Source: a virus. From it: 48,756 bases of DNA. A program made the translations under genes and the position numbers. Below are positions 1 through 8,704 of the stretch, one piece after another (position 1 is the first letter of the stretch; every line of letters starts with the position of its first letter). The notes beneath the pieces are model-generated. The model worked only from the letters and a program-made list of their open reading frames with translations. It did not search any database and had not been told where the DNA came from. The stretch is taken from IMG/VR virus record IMGVR_UViG_3300036045_000017, positions 1 to 48,756 of that record; one strand, 5' to 3'.

Positions 1-254
1 GCCCGCCATTGACCGGAGCGGCGCCGGGTGGCGTGGTCCCAGGTGCGCCTTGCTGATTCACCGCGCCGGCCTGCTGCCGCATCGGCAGCTCCCGCATCTG
101 ACCATTCTCGTCGAGCGCGTAGAACCGCTCACGCCCGGACGGATCAGCGGCCTTGAACACCCGCGGCGTCTGTGCCGAGCCGCCGGCCTTGAACAGCTTC
201 ACGATGTCCACTCCGCGCTTGATCGCCTCGTTGAGTCCATCGCCTAGCTGTCCG
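1..254. repeat. Left copy of terminal direct repeat
   Basis: Identical to 48503-48756 except for one base: G at 127 and A at 48629. On the minus strand this changes an Arg codon to Trp in the gene that crosses the ends. It marks a circular or terminally redundant molecule read past its start. The mismatch suggests a mixed population or a sequencing error rather than a fixed terminal repeat. Confidence 0.97.
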
Positions 255-694
255 AGCGCGGCCCGGGCATTGTCCGCCTGCAAGTTGGCGATCTGCGCCT
301 GGTGGTAGTTCTCCTGGGAATCCAGGGCCCGGTTCTGGCGATCGAGCTGCGACTGATCCATCTGCTGCCGGTGGGCCATCGCCAGCTTCACCTGCCGCGC
401 GAGGTCGGTCAGCGCCGGATCGTCGCCCTGGTAGGCGCCGGCCTTCGCCAAGTGCATGTCGTTGGCCTGTCGGTGCCACAGTGACTGGAGATCGAGTGAG
501 CGGTCGGCGCGGTCGCTTTGCGCCTGCTGGAACGCACGGGCGACGGAATCATTCTCGCGCTGCTGGCGGATGCGTGCCGCCGCCGGGCCGGCGTTCATCA
601 CCGCGGCGGCGAACTGCGCCATGCCATCCGACAGCGGATTACTGTCGTTGAAGCGGAAGGTGGCGGGGGAATTGTCGATGGTGAGCGTCGGCAC
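1..694 (-). CDS. Putative internal virion protein, 5' part (gene crosses the contig ends)
   Basis: The frame starts at a GTG (694-692), two bases after the TGA of the upstream gene, and stays open to base 1. Closing the circle at 48502 continues the same frame to a TGA at 48183, giving 1014 nt, or 337 residues. The N-terminal half is polar and probably helical, rich in Gln, Asp and Arg. A Pro/Gly/Gln-rich linker follows, then a C-terminal part with WYNPRDW. No family is recognised. Its place between two other unassigned alpha-helical proteins and the giant polyvalent protein fits the internal or ejected protein cluster of short-tailed phages. That role is inferred from position only. The start is inferred from tight coupling, because no ATG lies near. 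Confidence 0.75.
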   Translation of the reverse strand, partial: MPTLTIDNSPATFRFNDSNPLSDGMAQFAAAVMNAGPAAARIRQQRENDSVARAFQQAQSDRADRSLDLQSLWHRQANDMHLAKAGAYQGDDPALTDLARQVKLAMAHRQQMDQSQLDRQNRALDSQENYHQAQIANLQADNARAALGQLGDGLNEAIKRGVDIVKLFKAGGSAQTPRVFKAADPSGRERFYALDENGQMRELPMRQQAGAVNQQGAPGTTPPGAAPVNGG

Positions 695-695
695 G

Positions 696-1418
696 TCAGC
701 GTCCCCACAAGTCCAGGTAGTTCGGCACCATGCTCTGGCCCATCTGCCACTGCGCTGGCTGCTGCCACGATGGAGCGGCAGGCTGGACGCCGGCGACGCC
801 GGGTGTGCTCGCCAACTCGTTGGTGGGAGCTGTGCCGTTGGCCGGCTGGCTCATGGCCCAATTGGTGAGGCCGGCACCGGCAATCTGCATGCCCTGACCG
901 ACGCCGCGCCACGCGCCACCCTCGTGGCCGGCGGTGCGCAGCGCATAAGGCAGCAGACCGGCCCACAGGTCGGCGTCACGGGCGATGCGGGCACGGTCTC
1001 CCTGGAAGCCGCGCGCCAGGTTGTGGATGTCCTGGAGTCCGGCCGCGAACCCGCCGCCGCGCGCCTCGATCGCGTCCATGCCCTGCTGGGTGCGCAGCAG
1101 GTCGGCGAGCGCCTGCTGACCGCCCGGCGGCAGCGCATGGCGTCCGCCCTTGGCGGCCTTGGCCTGGATCGCCTTGCCGACCGCCTGCGACGATCCATGC
1201 AGCCGCTGCGCCACCTCGTTGGTGCGCGCGGTGCCGGCGAGCACGTCCGGCGACAGCGCGTCCAGGAAGCTCAGTGTGCGCTGGTGCGCCTGGTTGTCGA
1301 AGCCGTCCTGTTGGTCGCGGAAGTTGCGCCATGCGTTCTCGACGGCACGCCCGGCCTGCGCGTTGCCGATGCCCTGGGCCACGTTGCCGCCCGCTTGGAG
1401 TGCGATTCCTGCCCACAT
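696..1418 (-). CDS. Putative internal virion protein (240 aa)
   Basis: Unrecognised 240-residue protein. It opens with an Ala/Gly-rich segment (GIALQAGGNVAQGIGNAQAG) and continues as a mostly helical, Gln/Ala-rich body with a Pro-rich C-terminus. It overlaps the upstream gene by one base (TGATG) and lies two bases before the next GTG, so it is translationally coupled on both sides. Small Gly/Ala-rich helical proteins placed just before a very large protein at the end of a virion operon resemble the internal ejection proteins of podoviruses. This is inference from position and composition, not from homology. Confidence 0.8.
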   Translation of the reverse strand: MWAGIALQAGGNVAQGIGNAQAGRAVENAWRNFRDQQDGFDNQAHQRTLSFLDALSPDVLAGTARTNEVAQRLHGSSQAVGKAIQAKAAKGGRHALPPGGQQALADLLRTQQGMDAIEARGGGFAAGLQDIHNLARGFQGDRARIARDADLWAGLLPYALRTAGHEGGAWRGVGQGMQIAGAGLTNWAMSQPANGTAPTNELASTPGVAGVQPAAPSWQQPAQWQMGQSMVPNYLDLWGR

Positions 1419-2173
1419 CAGCTATAGCTCCCGGAGCGGCCCGAGCCGCCGCCCATGCCGAACACCTGGAGACCGCGGTTGCCCTGCGCCTCCTGGACGC
1501 GGCCGTTGAAGTAGGTGTCGCCGGCTTGGCGGAAGGCGTTGCCGACCGCCTGTGGAACCAGGTTCGAGCGCGCCTGCTCGACCAGGCTGAGCTGCTGATT
1601 CGCCAGACTGGTGAAGTCTGGATTGGTCAGCGACCCACTTGATACCTGACCCTCCAGCCCGGTGCGCAGCGACGCCAGCGACGACGCGAGGTCCGACTTC
1701 TGTTGTGCGGCGCGCTGCACCGAGGCCTGCCGTTGACGCAGGAACTCCGCCAGGTTCCCGCCGCGCGTGGAGGCATCCAGTGAGCTGCCGAGTTGGCCGG
1801 CGCGCGCCAGATTCTGCCGGCTGACGCGCGAGGCACCGCTGTACCCCTTGTTCACGCCCGACAGGTTCGTCTCCAAGGCGTCGCGATAGAACTGGTCGAG
1901 CATCTGCGACAGGCGCGCTGAGTTGGTTTCGCTGTCCGCGCCCGTGCCGACCCCGAACAGGTCGCGAATGCGGCTGATGTACTGGTCGCGCCGTGCCTGT
2001 TCCTGGCGCACACGTTCTTCGGCTTCACGCTGTTGCTGTTCAGCCCGGCGCGCCTCGACGCGGCTCGCCACCGCCGAGGTGGACATACCGCCGGTCAGCA
2101 ACTGGAGGCCGACATCACCCCACGTGACATCCTTGTCTCCGAAGAAATTGGCGCTTTTCTTGAGAAACGACAT
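1418..2173 (-). CDS. Putative internal virion protein (251 aa)
   Basis: Begins MSFLKKSANFFGDKD after a strong ribosome-binding site (GGAGGG seven to eight bases upstream). Residues about 35-75 are a charged, probably coiled-coil helix rich in Glu, Gln and Arg. The remainder is Ser/Gln/Ala-rich, with a Gly/Ser tail (GMGGGSGRSGSYS). There is no signal peptide or clear membrane segment. N-terminal hydrophobic/Phe patches followed by long helices are common in podoviral injection proteins, and the gene directly precedes two similar genes and the giant protein. The function is inferred from location. Confidence 0.82.
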   Translation of the reverse strand: MSFLKKSANFFGDKDVTWGDVGLQLLTGGMSTSAVASRVEARRAEQQQREAEERVRQEQARRDQYISRIRDLFGVGTGADSETNSARLSQMLDQFYRDALETNLSGVNKGYSGASRVSRQNLARAGQLGSSLDASTRGGNLAEFLRQRQASVQRAAQQKSDLASSLASLRTGLEGQVSSGSLTNPDFTSLANQQLSLVEQARSNLVPQAVGNAFRQAGDTYFNGRVQEAQGNRGLQVFGMGGGSGRSGSYS

Positions 2174-2226
2174 TCATCCCTCCTACCCGCCGGGCACTCC
2201 GGCGCATGTCAGCAGTTGGCCCACAC

Positions 2227-2571
2227 TCAGCGGGCGAGGTACAGCACCACCACCGCGTTGGCGATGGCGCCAGCATCCGACTCCACGTAGGTGTCCAGGA
2301 AGTCGCTGGACGGCTCGTCGAACTCCTGAGTGCCGGTCACGGGCACCAGGGTGGCCGCGCTGCTCATCGACCACTTGTAGCCCGACCCGGTGGCCAGGAT
2401 CTTGCCGCCGAGCACCGTCCGAACGGTGGTGCGCACGGTCTGGTCCAGGCCGAGGTTGGCCCTCACCTCCGCCGACAACAGGTCGGCAATCCTGGTCCTG
2501 GTCCCGGTTGCCGGGATGGTGATGGTGGTGTCGAGCTTGGCGACCGACATGGTCATATGGCTGGGATTCAT
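2227..2571 (-). CDS. Hypothetical small virion-operon protein (114 aa)
   Basis: Preceded by AAGGAG seven bases before ATG. The sequence is Thr/Val-rich and probably all-beta, with a short stretch around TTITIPATGTRTRIADLL and a C-terminal hydrophobic strand (ANAVVVLYLAR). It has no recognised family. It lies between the large ConA-like structural gene and the internal-protein cluster, so a minor structural role is plausible but unproven. Confidence 0.78.
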   Translation of the reverse strand: MNPSHMTMSVAKLDTTITIPATGTRTRIADLLSAEVRANLGLDQTVRTTVRTVLGGKILATGSGYKWSMSSAATLVPVTGTQEFDEPSSDFLDTYVESDAGAIANAVVVLYLAR

Positions 2572-2607
2572 GCGGAACTCCTTCGTGGTGGTGCTGATGA
2601 CTTGGGT

Positions 2608-2868
2608 TCAACCGCGCGTAAACAGTGCGCCCAGCTTGCCCGCCAGAGTGCGCGGAGCCGGCTTGTCCAGCGGCTCCAGGTCGGCGACCGGAATGCCGGC
2701 GAACAGCCCGCCATAGACCGCGAACAGCACGTCGGCGTGCCCGACGCCATCGCGCGTCTCCAGAGCGGTGACGACGCCGATGCCGTCGCCGACAGCCTTG
2801 GCCTGCGCGGCGGACAACTCGGTGGAATGGCCGGAGGTGATGAAACGGACAGGGGTGTTGATGCGCAT
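2608..2868 (-). CDS. Hypothetical small virion-operon protein (86 aa)
   Basis: An 86-residue protein starting at ATG 2868 with GAGGAC upstream. It contains a moderately hydrophobic centre (ADVLFAVYGGLFAGIPVADL) that is too broken by charged residues to be a confident transmembrane helix. No family is recognised. It sits 14 bases after the large structural gene and 36 bases before the next small gene, in the same leftward operon. Confidence 0.75.
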   Translation of the reverse strand: MRINTPVRFITSGHSTELSAAQAKAVGDGIGVVTALETRDGVGHADVLFAVYGGLFAGIPVADLEPLDKPAPRTLAGKLGALFTRG

Positions 2869-2881
2869 GGGTGGTCCTCGC

Positions 2882-4891
2882 TCAGGTCGCGTAACTCATC
2901 TCGACAGCGTGCTCCGACGCCGCCACGGCACCGGTGTCGGCCACCGCGATGCCGGTGGTCAGGGCATAGCCAAGCCCCAGGCTGAACCGCCGGCCATACG
3001 CACCGCAGTCCACCACCGTCGTCTCGCCCGGCTTCAGCAGGATGGTCGCCACCGGCGTGTCCGTGCCGACCGTTGGCGCGCTGGCCTTGTTGTACAGCTT
3101 CAGGTACCGCGGTGACGCGTTGGTGTTCGAGCAACTGATGGTGTTGGCCGTGGTCGCCACCGCCGTCACGCTGGTGGCATTGGTGCTGGCCGCACTGATC
3201 GCATGGTGCGTGGTGCTGGCACCCTGCGCACCGCTGGGCACCGCCGTGACGCGCCAGGGGTTGCTGTTCGCCGTGTTGTCGCTGGCGATGGCGACACGCT
3301 GGACGCCCGTTCCAGCAACACCGTTGTTCATCGCCACGGTGACGCCGTTCATCTGCGCGATGTTGCACGACAGGTTCGACGCCGTGACCGTCATGCTGCC
3401 GCGGTTCATCACGCCCACTGCGCGCGCAGTGGCATGCGCTGTCACCGTACCGGACGTGTACGTGCTGACGCGCGCACGGAACGCTTGCCCCGGCACATAG
3501 AAATGCAGCGCGATGGCCGTGGTACTGGTGCCGGCTCCAGCGTTGTTGCCGCTCGGATCGCTGCCGGCCAGCGTGTTCCAGGTGGTGCCGCCATCGGTCG
3601 AATGTTCGTAGGTGATCGTGCACGTGGTGCCGGCGCTGGTGACGTTGACGCACACGAACGGCGTCTGCGTGGTGTCGATGGTGAACAGCACCCCGGTCGA
3701 TGTCCGCGACGACGCCGGCACACGTACGGCCGGCGGTTGCAGCGCCAGCACCCCATCCGTCTGGTTCGCGATCGACATCCGCAGGCTGTCGACGTTGTTG
3801 CAACACTCGTACCCCACCACCACCGTGGTCGAACTGGCCGGCGTGGTGCCGTTGATGATCACCGTGCCAACCGCCAGCACGTCGTATGGCTTCGGCAGGA
3901 TGTTCTTGTGTGTCGCCAGCGGCACGTCGTTGACGTAGAACGTCACCACCTCGCCACGCAGCTCGATGCGGTAATCCGCCGTGGTGGCCGAGGTCAACCC
4001 GTTGGGCAATGTCACCGTGGTCGCCTGCACATCGGTGCCGGACGCCGGTGCCGTCCGTGCCCAACCGGTTTCGCACGCCACCACCGTGTCCGTGGTGCCG
4101 GTGAAGCGGAAATGCGCAAAATACCGCCGCTGGCCGTTGGGCGCGGTGAACCCACGGTAGATGTCCTGGTTCGCGATGCGCTGGCTGACGGAAAAGCCGC
4201 TCTGGTAGATCAGGGGACCGTAATCGACCTCCCGCAGCACGGTGGTGGTCACCGCCGCCGTGGTGCCACAGGTGATGATCTTGTTGCCGCCGCTGACGGC
4301 GATCGACATCCCCGCGCCGGTCGACGTTTTCAGTCCGGCGAACGACGCCGCCCCCGTGCCGCCGGTGCCCGTGTACACCTCCGCCAGCGTGATCTGCGCA
4401 TCGCTGTCGATCGAATAGACCCGCGCCCACGCTGACTCCGCGTCAGCGTCCAACTTCACGTAGTCGCCAACCAGCAGCGGCGGGTCCATCGCCAGGATGC
4501 CGGCGGCGGTTACCACCCGCGACAGGTTGGTGAACGTCGGCGTGCCGGGCAGCGCCAGCGCCAGCGATGCACCGCTGAAGTTCAGGCGAAAACTACCCTC
4601 GTCGGTGGTGACGCCGCCGCGCGTGTACAGCGACCCGAACTGGTCGAAGGTCATCCCCCGCAACTCACCAATGGGCGGCTCAGTGAAGCCGGGATAGAAC
4701 CCCAGCGCCTGCTTCAGCCCCAACGTCTCGACCAGCGCCACCAGGCTGTCCACCATACTGGTCAGTTGCCCGGCCTGCTCAGTGCTCAGCGTCACCGGCT
4801 GGCTGCCCGCGTCGTTCTGCTGCCCAGGCACGGGAATCGTCTGGATCGTGCGCGTAACGCCCGCGGCGTCCTTCACATCGATGGTTGGCAT
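2882..4891 (-). CDS. Large beta-rich virion structural protein (669 aa)
   Basis: Thr/Ser/Gly/Ala-rich and beta-rich throughout, as in phage tail or decoration proteins. Residues about 40-65 contain a short amphipathic helix (TSMVDSLVALVETLGLKQAL). The middle has a jelly-roll-like stretch with YRIELRGEVVTFYVNDVPLA, typical of concanavalin-like lectin folds. A later part carries the YEHSTDGGTTWNTLAG pattern found in beta-sandwich adhesion domains. It starts three bases after a 44-residue gene. It is probably a tail-associated or head-surface protein binding receptors or polysaccharide. The fold is read from sequence pattern only. Confidence 0.82.
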   Translation of the reverse strand: MPTIDVKDAAGVTRTIQTIPVPGQQNDAGSQPVTLSTEQAGQLTSMVDSLVALVETLGLKQALGFYPGFTEPPIGELRGMTFDQFGSLYTRGGVTTDEGSFRLNFSGASLALALPGTPTFTNLSRVVTAAGILAMDPPLLVGDYVKLDADAESAWARVYSIDSDAQITLAEVYTGTGGTGAASFAGLKTSTGAGMSIAVSGGNKIITCGTTAAVTTTVLREVDYGPLIYQSGFSVSQRIANQDIYRGFTAPNGQRRYFAHFRFTGTTDTVVACETGWARTAPASGTDVQATTVTLPNGLTSATTADYRIELRGEVVTFYVNDVPLATHKNILPKPYDVLAVGTVIINGTTPASSTTVVVGYECCNNVDSLRMSIANQTDGVLALQPPAVRVPASSRTSTGVLFTIDTTQTPFVCVNVTSAGTTCTITYEHSTDGGTTWNTLAGSDPSGNNAGAGTSTTAIALHFYVPGQAFRARVSTYTSGTVTAHATARAVGVMNRGSMTVTASNLSCNIAQMNGVTVAMNNGVAGTGVQRVAIASDNTANSNPWRVTAVPSGAQGASTTHHAISAASTNATSVTAVATTANTISCSNTNASPRYLKLYNKASAPTVGTDTPVATILLKPGETTVVDCGAYGRRFSLGLGYALTTGIAVADTGAVAASEHAVEMSYAT

Positions 4892-4893
4892 GG

Positions 4894-5028
4894 TCAGGCT
4901 CCGATCATCAACGCAGCCAACAGGCCGCTACGGTCAGGATTCTGGAAATCAGTGTCCCATTCGTCGCCGCCGACCTCCGCCACCGGCGGACGCCTCCGCA
5001 TGCCAACGAACAAGCCGAGGCCGCGCAT
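4894..5028 (-). CDS. Small coupled ORF (44 aa)
   Basis: Short ORF (MRGLGLFVGMRRRPP to GLLAALMIGA). Its ATG overlaps the TGA of the preceding 33-residue ORF by one base (TGATG), and its stop lies two bases before the start of the large structural gene. This coupling is the only support for translation. The segment would otherwise be a gap in an operon with almost no gaps. No family is recognised. It could be a short structural peptide or simply a coupling ORF. Confidence 0.5.
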   Translation of the reverse strand: MRGLGLFVGMRRRPPVAEVGGDEWDTDFQNPDRSGLLAALMIGA

Positions 5029-5129
5029 CAGGACCTCGCCCCTAGGCCTTCTGGCCGGATGTACGTGGCGTTCTCCGCCGGCACCAGAACAACCAGGAGC
5101 CGCAGGACCTTGGGCACGGAGGTCCTCAT
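5028..5129 (-). CDS. Tiny coupled ORF (33 aa)
   Basis: Encodes a 33-residue peptide beginning MRTSVPKVLRLLVVLVPAEN. Residues 8-18 are hydrophobic but too short for a confident membrane span. The ATG overlaps the stop of the holin-like gene in the ATGA pattern used across this genome, and its own stop overlaps the next start. It lies next to a holin-like gene, so a small lysis accessory is possible. Evidence is limited to context. Confidence 0.42.
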   Translation of the reverse strand: MRTSVPKVLRLLVVLVPAENATYIRPEGLGARS

Positions 5130-5485
5130 GGGTTCCTCAGCGTGGGAAGTGGTGTGGGCGCCAACTTCTGCCCCTGATCGACTAGACAGGGCCGATCTCG
5201 CATGGCGCTGTTTTGCTGCGACAGGATGACGGTCTGTGCCGCAACCTCATGCCGCAGCTCCCTGCTCGCATCGGTGTTCTCTTTGATCACGCTGACCAGG
5301 GTCCGCTGCATCTCATCGCGCACGCTTTTCAGCTCCGCGCTGAGCGCAGACACCATGGCCATGAACCAGCGCGCCATCAGACTGATGCCGACAGCCCCCA
5401 TCACGATGAGCAACAGCGCCAGACCACCAGCCTGGTACAGGCTGATGCCAGCGGAAACGGCGGTGGTAGCGGTAGCGGGGTCCAT
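5126..5485 (-). CDS. Holin-like single-span membrane protein (119 aa)
   Basis: The start is ATG 5485, behind an AGGAC-type ribosome-binding site. Residues about 18-45 form one strong transmembrane segment (GGLALLLIVMGAVGISLMARW). A charged, probably coiled-coil stretch follows (about 48-95, with Glu, Lys, Arg and Gln). This layout, a short N-terminus, one span and then a helical cytoplasmic region, resembles BhlA/UviB-type holin-like proteins. It is the best lysis candidate in the window, but no endolysin is adjacent. An i-spanin-like (Rz) role is the main alternative, given the single span plus coiled coil. Confidence 0.7.
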   Translation of the reverse strand: MDPATATTAVSAGISLYQAGGLALLLIVMGAVGISLMARWFMAMVSALSAELKSVRDEMQRTLVSVIKENTDASRELRHEVAAQTVILSQQNSAMRDRPCLVDQGQKLAPTPLPTLRNP

Positions 5486-5492
5486 GACGGTC

Positions 5493-6281
5493 CTAGGGCT
5501 GAGTGATTCCGCTCGGCCCCGTAGTGTCGGCGCCGAGCGATCCGGTGAGCGTGAGAGCCGGCCCGCCACTGATCGCGTTGCCCAGGTCGGCGGAAGTCGT
5601 CAGCGGCCAGCACCCAAGCGTGGTGAACCCCAAGAGTGATGAACCACTCTGCTCAAAGGGCTTCGACCGCATCATCTGCGCGAGGACTTCCTCGGTGGTC
5701 AGGTGCACGGCCCCGTTCTTGCGTCCCAGTGCGATCGCGCGCACGCCACCGACGAAATCCTGGCCGGAACCGGACTCGTTCAGCAGCCGCAGTCCAGTCG
5801 TGCCAGGCCAGCCGTCCCCTCCGATCACCGCCTCGTAGTGCGGCGACGTACTGGAGTCCCAATCGCACGGCACGCCGTCGAACCATCCTTTCACGGTGTC
5901 AGGCAGCACCGACCAGCAGAGGTGCCGCCACACGCCGGTCGCCCCGTACGCGCCGCGGGCGTGACCTCCGAGTCCGCCGCCGTGCGAGTCGTAATACGCC
6001 AGGTTCCGGTCGCCCCCGGCGGCAGTGTAGTCGGTCCCCAGCCACAGGTATTCACCGCCCTGCGCGGTCAGGTGTGAGGTGTACTGTTCCGCCTGGCTGT
6101 CGATGCGCACCCACATCGAGACGAAAAAATCCGTCAGCAGTCCAGCCACCGCAAGAATCCCTGGCGCGACATCGAACCGCGCGCCGCTCTGCACCAAGAC
6201 GGCGCTGGTGGGCAGGGCCGGCGCCGCCGGTCGACCGAAGATCGAGCGCGTGAGACCAAGACCGAGGTCGAGACCGCGCAT
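5493..6281 (-). CDS. LamG/concanavalin-like lectin virion protein (262 aa)
   Basis: After a short N-terminus, residues about 45-200 follow the pattern of a concanavalin A-like jelly roll. FFVSMWVRID is followed by GEYLWLGTDY, then GVWRHLCWSVLPDTVKGWFDG (the W..hlc...d....w.dG strand pair of LamG domains), and later GGVRAIALGR. Such domains bind sugars or act as trimeric fibre tips. The gene's start overlaps the tailspike stop region at 6281, so the two are co-expressed. It is likely a tail-associated adhesin working with the neighbouring spike. Confidence 0.8.
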   Translation of the reverse strand: MRGLDLGLGLTRSIFGRPAAPALPTSAVLVQSGARFDVAPGILAVAGLLTDFFVSMWVRIDSQAEQYTSHLTAQGGEYLWLGTDYTAAGGDRNLAYYDSHGGGLGGHARGAYGATGVWRHLCWSVLPDTVKGWFDGVPCDWDSSTSPHYEAVIGGDGWPGTTGLRLLNESGSGQDFVGGVRAIALGRKNGAVHLTTEEVLAQMMRSKPFEQSGSSLLGFTTLGCWPLTTSADLGNAISGGPALTLTGSLGADTTGPSGITQP

Positions 6282-8701
6282 TAGTTCAGAACCTCAGACA
6301 GGGCGTGGGTGCTGACGATCGTGGCGTTCGGGCTGGCCGAGGCCCACTGTGCCGTGAACTCAACGTTCCCGGTTACCGTGGTATTGATGGTCGCCGTGGC
6401 CGTTGCCCCGATGGCAATTGCCTCGGTTCCGTAGAAAAGGAACCCCTGGGCGAATACCGTTCCGGTACCGCCCGTCGTGCGACAGGTGATTTCCCCGTCG
6501 AACAGGAACCCTTCGTTCGTCAGGCCCGCCGGCGGGGTGAAGGTGCGCGAGCACAGCGTCACGCCGCCGAATTTCAGGCGGACCGTGAGCGCCGGACCGG
6601 CGAGCGACCAAGAGATATATCCCCGAACCCGAACGCGAACGGTCTTGCGGACCTTCCAGAAGTTGGCCGCGTAGCTGCTGGAGCCAAGCACGGTCTCTGA
6701 GGTTGAGTTGCTGACGCCGAGGTTGCTGATGATGTTTTGGTTTTCGGGGACCGTGCTGAACACCTGCTTGAAGCCGTTGCCACGGAACAGCCAGGCCTTG
6801 AGCGCAGTGTCATACCAGAACGCTCCGTCCGTGACGACAGACGCGCCATCGTAGTCACGGAACCCCAGCGGCTCGCCGATCTGGAGGGCTGAAACCCCGT
6901 CGTCTGTGCACTCGTTGATCCGGATGCGTCCGTTGTCTTCGATCCGAAGGCGGACCGATCCGCCGGTTCCCAGCATCAAATCACCGGTCGCATTCTGGAC
7001 CAACACACCGCCGGCCCGGGTCGGGGCCACCGTGTAGGTCGAAGAATAAACGATGATCGACCCCTGGGCAGTGTCGCCGAAGAAGTTCATCGTGTAACGG
7101 GCGTCGACGCCGGCATTGCTGTTGCCGAAGTTGTCGAACTTGGACCCATTTACAGACCCGGCGCTACCGCCGAGTCGATCGATGCCGGGTTGATCCGTGC
7201 GAGCCCCGTACCACTTGATGCGGCCTCGACTCGACCACATCAGGCATGCGCCGTTCAGCACCTCGACCACGAGGTCATCGGATAGGTAGCTCTTGTCGTG
7301 GCAGTCGATCGCCTGGCCGTAGCAGCGATTCAGCGAGATTTGTTTTCCTGAGTAATCGGCCACCATATCACAACTGATCAACGTCAGGTTTCCGATACCG
7401 TTATTGAGCAACGCATTATCGCCCACGGCCACCACAGCGTTGGTTGAGGCGTAGACCGGCCCGCCATTGAAGATGCAGCCGATGAGTGAAAGTCCCTGGC
7501 AGTACGTCTCCGTTGGAGAAATATGGACGGCGGTGTGGTGGTCCTCGAAGTAGCAGGCGGTTAGATGAGCCTTTCCGCCGACTTGATCGAAACACCGGTT
7601 GTAGGGCGACGGGCGGTGGCTTGAGACGTAGAACAGGGTGTTGTCGTAATGCGCGGTCGTGGCGCGCGACTTCACCCGGCCCGCGAGTAGGCACGACGCA
7701 AATACCACGTTGTCCACCCGTGAGGGGCTGACCACCGTGGTCTTGTGCTCGACCGCGGAGACAGCCGGTGCGGTCAGTGGGTTGGTGTCGTCACCCCAGC
7801 CACTGGCGTAATTCGAGCGCAGAGCGCAGTTCTCGAATCGCGTGCAGATGCTGGCGTAGGACGTGATTGCCGCAGTCTCCAGGCGTAAACAGTTTGGACC
7901 CTCCAGGCGCACGTGGCGGGCGCTGAACGACGTTTTCATGTCGCCGACGCGCAGGCAGAACGAACCGACGTTGCACGACGTATCGGCTCGGATGCACAGA
8001 TGATCGACGGCGAGATTTCCCGAATAGATATTGGAGGTCCCCAACAGCTCGACGATGCCGCGCTCGGCAGCGATGCCGTACCCCATGATCATCGAAGCGG
8101 GGCCGTCTCCGGATACCCGCTCCAGCTTTGGCAGGGCCGGCTGCCCTGTGATCGGCGTCGCCGTCCACGTCAGCACCAACGGCTTATTGATCCGGTAACT
8201 GCCAGCCGGCACATACACCGGCTTCCCAGTATTCGCCGCCTTCCACAGCGCACACTGGATCGCCGCGTAGTCACGCTCATCGCCGGCCACGATCGCGTAC
8301 GCACCCTGGGCGCCGAAGACACCGAACCGCGCATTGAAATCCGCCGCTTCGTCGGCCGTGAGCGGCGTGCTCAGGCCGGTGCCGGCGGCGCCGAACTCCA
8401 CGTCTTGCACATTGTAGCCGCCACCGCCCCCGGAACCGCTCTGCGTGATCGTGACCGCATTCCCGCCGGAACCGAAATTCGTCAGGATTTCCGGATGCAG
8501 ATTGCGCAGCCGAACCAGGTTGTCGTGCAGCGTGTTGTCGTCGCGGGTGATGGTGTCGAGCGCGCGTACGATCTGGTTGATCCGGGAGCGCAGCACGCCG
8601 TGGTTGGTGTCCAGCTTCGCTGCATTGATCTCGTCCTTGGCCGTTGAGTCGCCGTTGTGGACCGCCAACTCGACCGAGGTCAATTCGTCTACGTTGCTCA
8701 T
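6281..8701 (-). CDS. Tailspike with right-handed beta-helix domain (806 aa)
   Basis: Residues about 15-75 form a helical N-terminal segment with ITRDDNT and RLRNLHPEIL, shared with the neighbouring fibre and probably anchoring it to the virion. Residues about 140-180 (DYAAIQCALWKAANTGKPVYVPAGSYRI) are the classic entry to pectate-lyase-like beta-helix spikes. A long repetitive beta-helix follows to about residue 500, and a beta-rich C-terminal part probably serves trimerization or receptor binding. Many such spikes degrade surface polysaccharide. No catalytic residues can be assigned with confidence here. It starts three bases after the fibre stop. Confidence 0.9.
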   Translation of the reverse strand: MSNVDELTSVELAVHNGDSTAKDEINAAKLDTNHGVLRSRINQIVRALDTITRDDNTLHDNLVRLRNLHPEILTNFGSGGNAVTITQSGSGGGGGYNVQDVEFGAAGTGLSTPLTADEAADFNARFGVFGAQGAYAIVAGDERDYAAIQCALWKAANTGKPVYVPAGSYRINKPLVLTWTATPITGQPALPKLERVSGDGPASMIMGYGIAAERGIVELLGTSNIYSGNLAVDHLCIRADTSCNVGSFCLRVGDMKTSFSARHVRLEGPNCLRLETAAITSYASICTRFENCALRSNYASGWGDDTNPLTAPAVSAVEHKTTVVSPSRVDNVVFASCLLAGRVKSRATTAHYDNTLFYVSSHRPSPYNRCFDQVGGKAHLTACYFEDHHTAVHISPTETYCQGLSLIGCIFNGGPVYASTNAVVAVGDNALLNNGIGNLTLISCDMVADYSGKQISLNRCYGQAIDCHDKSYLSDDLVVEVLNGACLMWSSRGRIKWYGARTDQPGIDRLGGSAGSVNGSKFDNFGNSNAGVDARYTMNFFGDTAQGSIIVYSSTYTVAPTRAGGVLVQNATGDLMLGTGGSVRLRIEDNGRIRINECTDDGVSALQIGEPLGFRDYDGASVVTDGAFWYDTALKAWLFRGNGFKQVFSTVPENQNIISNLGVSNSTSETVLGSSSYAANFWKVRKTVRVRVRGYISWSLAGPALTVRLKFGGVTLCSRTFTPPAGLTNEGFLFDGEITCRTTGGTGTVFAQGFLFYGTEAIAIGATATATINTTVTGNVEFTAQWASASPNATIVSTHALSEVLN

Positions 8702-8704
8702 AGG

